In this document: one piece after another, positions 44,914-52,792 of the stretch
Layout: the number at the start of each line of letters is the position of its first letter
Position numbering within the stretch: position 1 is the first letter of the stretch
Assembly: GCF_016862975.1 (NCBI RefSeq)
Contig: NZ_BONZ01000006.1
Coordinates: 186,001 to 250,000, forward strand
Direction of reading: 5' to 3'
DNA: 64,000 bases
DNA from: Rugosimonospora africana
Lineage (GTDB): Bacteria; Actinomycetota; Actinomycetes; Mycobacteriales; Micromonosporaceae
Program-made: the position numbers and the translations under genes
The notes under the pieces: model-generated
Told to the model about the DNA's origin: nothing
The model's database searches: none
What the model saw: the letters and a program-made list of their open reading frames with translations, nothing else

Positions 44914-45221
44914 CACGGCGCTCCCGCCCGTCGGTGCCGGCGGTGCGCCGCGTCCTCGGCGTCGCGGTAGCCATCGGCCGCGGTGCGCAGCGCGCCGGCC
45001 AGGTCGGTGAGCCGGGCACCGGCCGCCGCCGCCTCCCGCTCCCGGGCAGCCAGCGCGGCCCTCCACTGGGCGTGCAGAGCCCGGCCAAGCTCGCCCAGGC
45101 GGCCGGAAGCGTCGCCCGCGAACGCCTCCGGACCCGGGTCGGTCCGGCCGAGCCGGTCCGCGGCGCCGGACACCTCGTCGCCGAGCGCTCCGATCCGGCC
45201 GGCCAGCTCATCGATCTCCAT
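44913..45221 (-). CDS. Small WXG100/EspC-like helical protein
   Basis: A 102-residue all-helical protein, the length of WXG100 or DUF2580-type T7SS targets. It has heptad-like Leu/Ala patterning (EIDELAGRIGALGDEVSGAADRL) and an Arg-rich end; no canonical WXG is present, the nearest is AQWRAAL. A gagg-type site precedes the ATG. It overlaps the EbfC-like gene by 14 bp and its partner by one. Confidence 0.72.
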   Translation of the reverse strand: MEIDELAGRIGALGDEVSGAADRLGRTDPGPEAFAGDASGRLGELGRALHAQWRAALAAREREAAAAGARLTDLAGALRTAADGYRDAEDAAHRRHRRAGAP

Positions 45222-45555
45222 CGGCCCTCCTCAGCGGCCGGTATTCGCTGAACGTCTCGGCGTGCAGCGTGGTGCGGGCCCAGGCGGCGGCGTCGGCGGC
45301 GGCCGACACGGCCTGCCGGATCGAACGGGACAGCTCGGCGTTGGTGCGGCCGGTGAGGTCACCGGTGACGGTCACGTCGCGGATGGCTCCGTCGGCGGTC
45401 ACCACGACCTCCACGAGGCCGTCGGGGGAGCTGACCGTTACCTCGGCGGTGCGCACCGCCTTCTCGAACTCGGCGAGCCGGGCGTCGAGGCGCTGGTAGC
45501 GCTCGATGGCCTCCTCGATGAAGTGCTCGTCGATCTCGCGCCCCATGAGGGTCAC
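45208..45555 (-). CDS. YbaB/EbfC-family nucleoid-associated-like protein
   Basis: A 115-residue protein with the YbaB/EbfC fold: a helical N-terminus with FEKAVRTAEVTVSSPDGLVEV, the turn VVVTADGAIRDV, then a C-terminal helix. EbfC proteins bind DNA; WXG clusters of actinobacteria often start with one. The GTG has a gaggtg site seven bases before it; an ATG three codons downstream is possible. First gene of the EbfC-WXG-WXG trio, 70 bp after holB. Confidence 0.82.
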   Translation of the reverse strand: MTLMGREIDEHFIEEAIERYQRLDARLAEFEKAVRTAEVTVSSPDGLVEVVVTADGAIRDVTVTGDLTGRTNAELSRSIRQAVSAAADAAAWARTTLHAETFSEYRPLRRADGDR

Positions 45556-45624
45556 CGTACGGCACCTCAGGGTAGTGGGAAACCCCGCGATCCGGGCCTG
45601 TGGATAACTCCGCGGCAGCCGGGG

Positions 45625-46806
45625 TCAGCCGCGCCAGAGGGCGAGCATCATGGCCTCGACCGCGATGCGCGGCTTGACGTTCAGCTCGATCTCGGCCCGG
45701 CAGGCGAGTACCGCCTCCAGCCGGCGCAGGGTGCTCTCGGGAGTCCAGCGCGCGGCCGCCTGCGCCGCGACTTCGACGCTGTCGGCGTGCACCGGTGCCA
45801 CCGGTGCGGCCAGCTTGTCCACGAGCACGTCCCGGTAGAACCCGGCCAGGTCGACCAGGGCCCGATCCAGGGCGTCCCGTTGAGCCCGGGTGGCCCGCGA
45901 CTTCTGCCGCCGCTCCAGTTCCCTGATGGCGCCCGTCATGCCGCGCGCGGCGGACGCCGCGCCCTTGCCGGTACCGCCGGCCCCCAACGCGGTCTGCAGA
46001 TCGGCGCGTTCCCTGGCGTCGACCTCGACCACCGCGGCGGCCGCCTCGCTCTCCGCCGCCTCGATCAGTGACGACGCGGCGTCGAAGGCCGCGCCGATTC
46101 CGGTGAGCCGGCGCGGTACCCCGAGCACCTTGTCCCGGCTCGCTCGGGCCTGCGGGTCGCGCGCCAGCCGGCGGGCGCGGCCGACGTGCCCCTGCGCCGC
46201 GGCGGCGGCCCAGGCCGCCTCGGCCGGGTCGATGCCGTCCCGGTTGACGAGTACCGAGGCGACTGCCTCCGCGGGCGGCTGGCGCAGAGTCACCACCCGG
46301 CACCGGGAGCGGACGGTCACCGAGATGTCATCCGGGTGGGTGGACGGCGTACAGAGCAGGAAGACCGTACGCGGCGGCGGTTCCTCGATCGCCTTGAGCA
46401 GCGCGTTGCCGGCCGCCTCGGTGAGCCGGTCGGCATCCTCGATCAGCAGTACCTGCCAGCGGCCCTGGCTCGGTGCGCTGGCCGCCCGCAGTACCAGGGC
46501 ACGCATCTCGCCGACCCCGATGGTCAGCCCCTCGGGGACCACGAACCGGACGTCGGCATGCGTACCGGCGAGCGTGGTGTGGCACGCCGCGCAGGTACCG
46601 CAGCCCTGATCGGCGCACTGCAGAGCGGCGGCGAACGCGCGGGCGGCCACCGACCGGCCCGACCCCGGCGGCCCGGTGAAGATCCACGCGTGGGTCATGC
46701 CCTGCGCCGGTTCGCCGCGCACCACGGCAGCGGCCGCTGCCGCCGCGCGACGCAGCGTGTCGATAGCGTCGTGCTGGCCGACGAGCGAGTCGAAGACCCC
46801 GGTCAC
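45625..46806 (-). CDS. holB: DNA polymerase III delta' subunit
   Basis: A 393-residue clamp-loader subunit. P-loop region GPPGSGRS (about residue 44) has Arg in place of the catalytic Lys, fitting the ATPase-inactive role of delta'. A zinc-binding Cys4 (CADQGCGTCAAC) follows at about 64-75, and the sensor motifs LLIEDADRL and SRCRVV are present. It overlaps the MFS-Tmk gene by four bases (ATGA), as expected for tmk-holB operons. The C-terminal third is the collar domain. Confidence 0.95.
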   Translation of the reverse strand: MTGVFDSLVGQHDAIDTLRRAAAAAAAVVRGEPAQGMTHAWIFTGPPGSGRSVAARAFAAALQCADQGCGTCAACHTTLAGTHADVRFVVPEGLTIGVGEMRALVLRAASAPSQGRWQVLLIEDADRLTEAAGNALLKAIEEPPPRTVFLLCTPSTHPDDISVTVRSRCRVVTLRQPPAEAVASVLVNRDGIDPAEAAWAAAAAQGHVGRARRLARDPQARASRDKVLGVPRRLTGIGAAFDAASSLIEAAESEAAAAVVEVDARERADLQTALGAGGTGKGAASAARGMTGAIRELERRQKSRATRAQRDALDRALVDLAGFYRDVLVDKLAAPVAPVHADSVEVAAQAAARWTPESTLRRLEAVLACRAEIELNVKPRIAVEAMMLALWRG

Positions 46807-49214
46807 GACGGCGACCGGCTCTCCAGCGTGGACAGCGGCCCTTCAAGCACCTTGGTGGGCTGATCGGGACCGTCGGGCGCGACGTCGCTGGCCAGGCCGC
46901 CGTCCGGCGCCTGCGGGCCCTCCCCGGCCTCGGGCCGCTGCCCGGGCTCGGACTCCGGCCCGGCCGACGGCTCCTGCCCAGCCGATGGCTCGGCCGACGG
47001 CTCCGGCGCGGCCGGCGGCTGCGCTGGGCTCGGCGCGGCCGGCCCGACCATGCCGACCACCCGATCGGCCACCAGCCCGGCCACCACCTCCGGCGGCCGG
47101 CTCGCGTCCAGCACCAGGTACCGGTTCGGGTCCGCCGAGGCCAGGTCGAGGAAGGCGTACCGGACCCGCTCGTGGAACGGCAACTCCTCGGCCTCCAGGC
47201 GGTCCGCGTCCCCGGCACGGTTGCCGACCCGGGTCAGCCCGATGGACGGATCGATGTCCAGCAGCACGACCAGATCCGGCTTGAGGCCGCCGGTCGCCCA
47301 CGCCGACAGCCACCGCACGTCGTCGACCGGCAGGGTACGGCCGGCCCCCTGGTAGGCCAGCGACGAGTCGACGTACCGGTCGCTGATCACGATCGCGCCC
47401 CTGGCCAGCGCCGGGCGTACCACGCTGGTGACGTGGTGCGCCCGATCGGCGGCGTACAGCAGCGCCTCGGCCCGCGGCGCGATCGCGCCACCGTCGACCG
47501 GTCCGGGATCGAGCAGCAGGCCGCGGATGCGCGCACCGACGTCGGTCGCGCCCGGTTCCCGGGTCACCACGACGTCGTGACCCTCCGCCCGCAACCGGTT
47601 GACCAACCGCTGTACCTGCGTGGACTTGCCGGCGCCCTCGCCACCCTCGAACACGATGAACCGGCCGACCCGTACCGACTGCTCGTTCAGCGACAGCGGG
47701 CGGCCCCGCACCGACCCGATCAGGTCCCGGAAGAGCGGTACGCCCTTCTTGTCGTCCATCTGGCGCAGCGCGGCGATGCCGGCGAGCACGCCGATCAGGC
47801 CGGCCGCGAACAGCAGCAGACGGGTGGTCGAGATCGGGACACCGAGCAGCCTGCGGGAGCCGCCGACGCCGGTGATCAGGGCGGACACCGACACGCTGAA
47901 CAGCAGGGTCAGCTGGGCACCGACCTGGATGAAGGAGAACACCCGGCCACGGATGTCGTCGTTGACCTCACGCCCCATCAGCGTGGTACCGGCCAGCAGC
48001 GCCATGCCCGCGCCGATGCCCACGCCCACCGCGGCGACCACCGCGATGACCAGGTGCCAGGCGAACGCGAGGACGGCCACCGACAGCGCGGCGAGCACGA
48101 TGGACAGCCCGAACCAGCGACGCCGGGACAACGCGCCGACCAGCCGGGGACCGCCGACGATGCCCAGCGCGAGGCCGATGAACAGGAACGCGAACAGCAG
48201 GGAGAAGCTGGACTCGCCACCGCCCAGCGACCGGGCGTAGAACTGCGCGGTACCAACGACCACGCCAGCGACCGCGAACGCGCACAGGATGCCCTGCACC
48301 AGCCCGCGCACCATCGGCGTCTTGCCCACGTAGGCCCAGCCGGCGATGAACTCACGCCAGAGGCTCGACTGCTTGGCCCGGCGCTCGGCGGACCGGCCGC
48401 TGATCTCCTTGATCCCGAAGAACACGGTCAGCGCGGTCGCCAGGAACGTCAGCGCGTCGAAGTACAGCGCCACATGCGTCGCGTTGATGGCGCCGTGCCC
48501 GGTGGCCCGGTGCAGCGACCCGAGGACGGTGTTGAGGGCGGCGAGCACGAGGCCGGCCAGCACCGGGGTGATGCCGTACGTGGTGGCCAGCGTCAGCTGG
48601 TTGGCCGACTCCAGCCGGCCCTTGGGCAGCAGGTTGGGTACCGAGGCGTCCTTGGCCGGGCCCCAGCCCATCTGCAGCGTCTCGATCATGAACGTCGCGA
48701 TCGCGGCCCAGAGCACGATCAGCCTGGAGTCGCCGGTGACCAGGGTGATCCCGGGGATCGAGGCGAACAGCACGAACCGGCCGAGGTCACAGACCACCAT
48801 CGTGTACCGGCGGTCCCACCGGTCCGCGACGACTCCGGCCAGCGGGCCCATGACCAGCGCGGGCAGCATGCGTACCGCGACCACCGAACCGAACGCGGCG
48901 CCCTGGGCCGCGGAGCCGGTCACCTGCTGGCTGGCGAACAGCGCCGAGCCGAGCAGGCCCAGCCAGTCACCGAGCGAGGAGAACCCGAGTACCAGCCATA
49001 GCCGGCGGAAGGGCCGGATCTGGAGGATCGCCTTTAACGCGGCGCCCCCCGACAAATCGACGGGTGATTGTGCTGGCGGATCCGGCGATTCCGTGCGCCG
49101 TTTCCGCGGCTCGGACGTCGTACCGATGGCCCTAACCTCCGCACCTGCCAGCTGTCGAGCAGCTCCCCATGGCGTTAACTGTAGCCGGGCTACCGATCGC
49201 CAGCGGATCGGCAC
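46803..49214 (-). CDS. tmk: Fusion of MFS transporter and thymidylate kinase
   Basis: An 803-residue two-domain protein. Residues ~60-490 form a 12-TMS MFS carrier (MGPLAGVVADRWDRRYTMV motif A). Residues ~515-730 are dTMP kinase: P-loop FEGGEGAGKSTQ, DR(Y) motif ISDRYVDSSLAYQGAGR and the RVGNRAGDADRLE lid. This fusion is a known actinobacterial arrangement. The kinase makes dTDP for DNA synthesis; the transporter's substrate is unknown. A disordered Pro/Glu/Ser-rich tail (EPSAGQEPSAGPESEPGQ) ends the protein. The GTG start is uncertain; the frame upstream of residue 30 is not conserved. Confidence 0.92.
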   Translation of the reverse strand: MPIRWRSVARLQLTPWGAARQLAGAEVRAIGTTSEPRKRRTESPDPPAQSPVDLSGGAALKAILQIRPFRRLWLVLGFSSLGDWLGLLGSALFASQQVTGSAAQGAAFGSVVAVRMLPALVMGPLAGVVADRWDRRYTMVVCDLGRFVLFASIPGITLVTGDSRLIVLWAAIATFMIETLQMGWGPAKDASVPNLLPKGRLESANQLTLATTYGITPVLAGLVLAALNTVLGSLHRATGHGAINATHVALYFDALTFLATALTVFFGIKEISGRSAERRAKQSSLWREFIAGWAYVGKTPMVRGLVQGILCAFAVAGVVVGTAQFYARSLGGGESSFSLLFAFLFIGLALGIVGGPRLVGALSRRRWFGLSIVLAALSVAVLAFAWHLVIAVVAAVGVGIGAGMALLAGTTLMGREVNDDIRGRVFSFIQVGAQLTLLFSVSVSALITGVGGSRRLLGVPISTTRLLLFAAGLIGVLAGIAALRQMDDKKGVPLFRDLIGSVRGRPLSLNEQSVRVGRFIVFEGGEGAGKSTQVQRLVNRLRAEGHDVVVTREPGATDVGARIRGLLLDPGPVDGGAIAPRAEALLYAADRAHHVTSVVRPALARGAIVISDRYVDSSLAYQGAGRTLPVDDVRWLSAWATGGLKPDLVVLLDIDPSIGLTRVGNRAGDADRLEAEELPFHERVRYAFLDLASADPNRYLVLDASRPPEVVAGLVADRVVGMVGPAAPSPAQPPAAPEPSAEPSAGQEPSAGPESEPGQRPEAGEGPQAPDGGLASDVAPDGPDQPTKVLEGPLSTLESRSPS

Positions 49215-49430
49215 TGCGTGTCGCCCTTGCTTTGTGGGGTCGACAAATTATCCCCGGCGCGAAACTCTCACGCAGGTCAGACGGTACGCACCCCGAATCG
49301 GTTCGGCAGCCGGCGGATCCACGCCGCGAAACGGCCCCGCCTATCGACAGACCGCTATGCGACACAAACCCGTCCCTCCGAATTACGCGAGACTGTTTCG
49401 TGTTAATCGCGGACCAGCTAGCGTGCTTTT

Positions 49431-50651
49431 GTGTCCAACGCAACGTCCGAGCGGGTTGCCCTGCTTACCCGCTACAACCGCGCCACTGTCGCGCTCGATC
49501 CGCCGTTCGCGGTCGTCGACCTCGACGCCTTCGACGCCAACGCCACCGAACTTGTGAAGCGATCGGCGGGCAAGCCGCTGCGCGTGGCCAGCAAGTCGGT
49601 GCGCTGCCGGCACCTGATCGGCCGCGCACTGGACGGGCCCGGCTGGCGCGGCGTGATGGCGTACACCCTGGCCGAGGCCGTCTGGCTGGTCGAGTCCGGA
49701 GTCAGCGAGGACGTGCTGGTCGGGTACCCGACCGCCGACCGGCTCACACTGCGCACCCTGGGTACCGATCCGAAGCTGGCCGCCTCGGTCACGCTCATGG
49801 TCGACAGCCCGGAGCAGCTCGACTTCATCGACGCGGCCGCGGGCGGGAGCGCCGCGCGGGAGACCATCCGAGTGTGCCTGGAACTGGACGCCTCGTGGCG
49901 GCCGGTCGGCCAGCGGCTGCACGTCGGGGTGCGCCGCTCACCGGTACACAGCGCCGAGCAGGCCGGTGCGCTGGCCGCCGCGGTGGCCGGCCGGCCCGGG
50001 TACCGGCTCGTCGGGCTGATGTCCTACGAGGCGCAGATCGCCGGCCTCGGCGACGCTCCGGCCGGCCAGCGGGCACGGGGTGCCGCGATCCGGTTCATCC
50101 AGCGCCGTTCGATGCCCGAGCTGGTAGCGCGCCGGGGCGCCGCGGTGGCCGCCGTACGGGAGCACGCCGAACTTGAGTTCGTCAACGGCGGCGGTACCGG
50201 CAGCGTGGCCGCGACCTCCGCGGACCCGGCGGTCACCGAGGTCACCGCCGGGTCGGGTCTGTACGGGCCGGCACTCTTCGACGGGTACCGCGCCTGGCGG
50301 CCCCGGCCGGCGGCGTTCTTCGCGCTGCCGGTCGTACGCCGTCCCGCACCCGGCATCGCCACCGTCCTCGGTGGAGGCTGGATCGCCTCGGGCGAGACCA
50401 GCCGCAGCCGACAGCCGGTGCCGTGGCTGCCGGAAGGGCTGTCGCTGATCGGCACCGAGGGCGCCGGTGAGGTGCAGACCCCGGTGACCGGACCGGCCGC
50501 CGACGCGTTGCGGGTCGGCGACCGGGTCTGGTTCCGTCACGCCAAGGCCGGAGAGCTGTGCGAGCACGTGGACACCGTGCACCTCGTCTCCGGCGATCGG
50601 ATCGTCGACACGGTACCGACGTACCGCGGCGAGTCGCGGACGTTCCTCTAG
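49431..50651 (+). CDS. Alanine-racemase-fold enzyme (D-threonine aldolase/amino acid deaminase type)
   Basis: A 406-residue fold-type III PLP enzyme. The PLP Lys is in RVASKSVRC (about residue 54); the barrel follows with VGLMSYEAQIAGL and FVNGGGTGS. Near the C-terminus the HAKAGELCEH motif offers the His and Cys that bind a metal in D-serine dehydratase and D-threonine aldolases. It therefore probably cleaves or deaminates D-hydroxyamino acids (inference). GTG start. Divergent from the MFS-Tmk gene. Confidence 0.9.
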   Translation: MSNATSERVALLTRYNRATVALDPPFAVVDLDAFDANATELVKRSAGKPLRVASKSVRCRHLIGRALDGPGWRGVMAYTLAEAVWLVESGVSEDVLVGYPTADRLTLRTLGTDPKLAASVTLMVDSPEQLDFIDAAAGGSAARETIRVCLELDASWRPVGQRLHVGVRRSPVHSAEQAGALAAAVAGRPGYRLVGLMSYEAQIAGLGDAPAGQRARGAAIRFIQRRSMPELVARRGAAVAAVREHAELEFVNGGGTGSVAATSADPAVTEVTAGSGLYGPALFDGYRAWRPRPAAFFALPVVRRPAPGIATVLGGGWIASGETSRSRQPVPWLPEGLSLIGTEGAGEVQTPVTGPAADALRVGDRVWFRHAKAGELCEHVDTVHLVSGDRIVDTVPTYRGESRTFL

Positions 50652-50690
50652 GCCATTCCGCGCTGGCGCGCGGAGACCGGGACGGAGCTG

Positions 50691-51368
50691 TCAGCGGGAG
50701 ATGGTGTTGACGTGTCGGTACAGGTACTCGCGGATCAGCGCCTTCGCCTCGGCCAGGACCGCCGGATCACCGTCCGGGTCCCGGCGGAAGGCCAGCTTGA
50801 TCAGCGCGTCTCCGGCCTCCACGGCGATCCCGAGCGCGAAGTCCAGCCGGGGGCCGGACGCCGCGCCGAAGTGATCCACCAGCAGTCCGGCGAGTTGCTC
50901 GGCGATGATCGTGTTGTTGTCCCGCTCCTCGTCGAGGAGGTGGACGTCGACCACGTCGCCGAAGTGCAGGGTCCGGAAACCCGGCACCGCGCGGTGCATC
51001 GAGATGTACTCGTCGATCGCCGCGTCGACTACGTCCCACCAGTGCGTGAACTGGGTGTCGGCGAAGCGGGAGCTGATTCGTTGCAGGTACCCCTCGAGGT
51101 TGCGCAGGGTCAAAGCCTGCACGATCGCCCGCTTGTCGGGGAAGAACTGGTACACCGAACCGATCGCGACCCCTGCCCGCTCGGCGAGCAACGTGGTCGT
51201 CAACGACTCGTATCCGATCTCGTCTACCAGTTCGGCGCACGCATCCAGCATTCGCTTGACTCGCGCGACGCTGCGCTCCTGTACTGGAACACGGCGCAGC
51301 GGTCGGCTGGAAGCCTCGGTCGTCACTCTGCGCGCCACCCCTTCCGCGGCTACGGGCGATCCCGCCAC
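50691..51368 (-). CDS. TetR family regulator
   Basis: A 225-residue repressor. After a ~35-residue polar N-terminus the TetR DNA-binding domain is clear: ILDAC-like RMLDACAELVDEIGYESLTTTLLAERAGVAIGSVYQFFPDKRAIVQAL. The C-terminal ligand-binding part is all helical (TetR_C type). Its start is uncertain. It is divergent from the aldonolactone oxidase gene, with a 107-bp gap, and probably regulates it or the upstream enzyme (inference). Confidence 0.92.
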   Translation of the reverse strand: MAGSPVAAEGVARRVTTEASSRPLRRVPVQERSVARVKRMLDACAELVDEIGYESLTTTLLAERAGVAIGSVYQFFPDKRAIVQALTLRNLEGYLQRISSRFADTQFTHWWDVVDAAIDEYISMHRAVPGFRTLHFGDVVDVHLLDEERDNNTIIAEQLAGLLVDHFGAASGPRLDFALGIAVEAGDALIKLAFRRDPDGDPAVLAEAKALIREYLYRHVNTISR

Positions 51369-51475
51369 TTGACGTCAAATCTACTCAGAGCAACGATGCC
51401 GGCGCGGCCTCGAAGTGCCCTGTTCGGCTTTAAAACACCCCAGATCGCGCGAGTCCACTTCAGCGAGGAGCCTCG

Positions 51476-52777
51476 ATGAGCGTCAACCAGTGGCAGAACT
51501 GGGCTGGAAACCAGCGGGCGCAGGCCGCCCGAGTGGCACATCCGGCCAGCACGGACGAGGTATCTGCCCTGGTCAAGACGGTTGCGAATGAAGGACTGAA
51601 GATCAAGGCAGCGGGATCCGGACACTCGTTCACGTCCGCCGCGGTCGCCGACGGAGTCCGGGTCGAGCTGGACCGGCTCGCCGGCACGGTCTCGGTCAAT
51701 CCAGCCACCCGGCGGATCACTGTCCAGGCCGGCATGCCACTGCGGGTACTCAACCAGGTGCTCGCCGGACACGGGCTGGCACTGCCGAACCTGGGCGACA
51801 TCGACGTGCAGACGGTCGCCGGGGCGATCTCCACCGGTACCCACGGCACCGGCGGCCGGCTCGGCTGCCTGTCGACCTTCGTCGAGGCGCTGACCCTGGT
51901 CGCCGCCGACGGCTCGGTGATCCGGTGCTCGCCGACCGAGCGGCGGGAGGTCTTCGACGCGGCCCGGGTCGGGATCGGTGCCCTCGGAATCCTTACCGAG
52001 GTGACACTGCGTTGTGTAGACGCCTTCACGTTGCGCGCCGAGGAGCGCCCGGAACCGCTGGCCGACGTACTCGCGGCGCTCACCGAGCACATCGAAGGCA
52101 ATGATCACTTCGAGATGTACTGGTTCCCGTACACCGACCGGGTGCAGACCAAGCGGAACAACCGGGTACCGGCCCACGACCGTCCACTTCCCCGGTTCCG
52201 GAGCTGGCTCGACGACGAGTTCCTGTCCAACACGGTGTTCGCCGGCGCCTGCCGGGTCGGCCGGGTGGTCCCGGCGCTGATACCGGGGATCACCGCGATC
52301 GAGGCCCGGGCGCTGACCGCGAGGATCTACACCGGACCGTCGCACGAGGTGTTCTGCACGCCGCGGCGGGTGCGCTTCGTGGAGATGGAGTACGGGGTAC
52401 CGCGCGCCGCACTGCCGGAGGCATTCGAGGGGCTGCGGAAGGTCGTCGACCGGCTGCCGTTCAAGGTGATCTTCCCGGTCGAGGTGCGGGTGTCGGCGGC
52501 GGACGACATCTGGCTGTCCCACGGGTACGGGCGGGACAACGCGTACATCGCGGTCCACCAGTACGTCGGCATGCCGTACGAGCCGTACTTCCGCGGCTTC
52601 GAGGAGGTCGCCGAGAGCCTGGGCGGGCGGCCACACTGGGGCAAGATGCACTGGCGTACCCGCGAGGACCTCAGGCCGGCGTACCCGCGCTTCGACGACT
52701 TCCTCGCGGTACGCGACCAGCTCGACCCGGGCCGCGTGTTCGCCAACCGGTACACGTCGAGGGTCCTCGGGGACTGA
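51476..52777 (+). CDS. Aldonolactone oxidase (D-arabinono-1,4-lactone/L-gulonolactone oxidase type)
   Basis: A 433-residue FAD-linked oxidase. The FAD-binding PCMH part includes AAGSGHSFT (about residue 44) and the GTHGTG turn (about 121). The C-terminal domain contains GGRPHWGKMHWRT, the HWxK signature of aldonolactone oxidases, and ends PGRVFANRYTSRVLG. A gaggag site is just before the ATG. The reaction is oxidation of a sugar lactone with O2, in a vitamin C-like pathway. It converges on topA. Confidence 0.93.
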   Translation: MSVNQWQNWAGNQRAQAARVAHPASTDEVSALVKTVANEGLKIKAAGSGHSFTSAAVADGVRVELDRLAGTVSVNPATRRITVQAGMPLRVLNQVLAGHGLALPNLGDIDVQTVAGAISTGTHGTGGRLGCLSTFVEALTLVAADGSVIRCSPTERREVFDAARVGIGALGILTEVTLRCVDAFTLRAEERPEPLADVLAALTEHIEGNDHFEMYWFPYTDRVQTKRNNRVPAHDRPLPRFRSWLDDEFLSNTVFAGACRVGRVVPALIPGITAIEARALTARIYTGPSHEVFCTPRRVRFVEMEYGVPRAALPEAFEGLRKVVDRLPFKVIFPVEVRVSAADDIWLSHGYGRDNAYIAVHQYVGMPYEPYFRGFEEVAESLGGRPHWGKMHWRTREDLRPAYPRFDDFLAVRDQLDPGRVFANRYTSRVLGD

Positions 52778-52788
52778 GCCCCGAGGAC
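52763..52788. terminator. Bidirectional terminator between oxidase and topA
   Basis: gtcctcgggg (52763-52772) pairs perfectly with ccccgaggac (52779-52788), 10 bp with a 6-nt loop, overlapping the oxidase stop and close to the topA stop. It could serve both converging genes. Confidence 0.7.
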
Positions 52789-52792
52789 GCCC

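Noticed and set aside
47172-49001. 609-codon rightward frame opposite the MFS-Tmk gene
   Set aside because: Repetitive hydrophilic composition, no start context, and complementary to conserved kinase and MFS motifs.
46803-49214. MFS and kinase as two genes joined by an error
   Set aside because: The frame is continuous through both domains and the same fusion is known in related actinobacteria.
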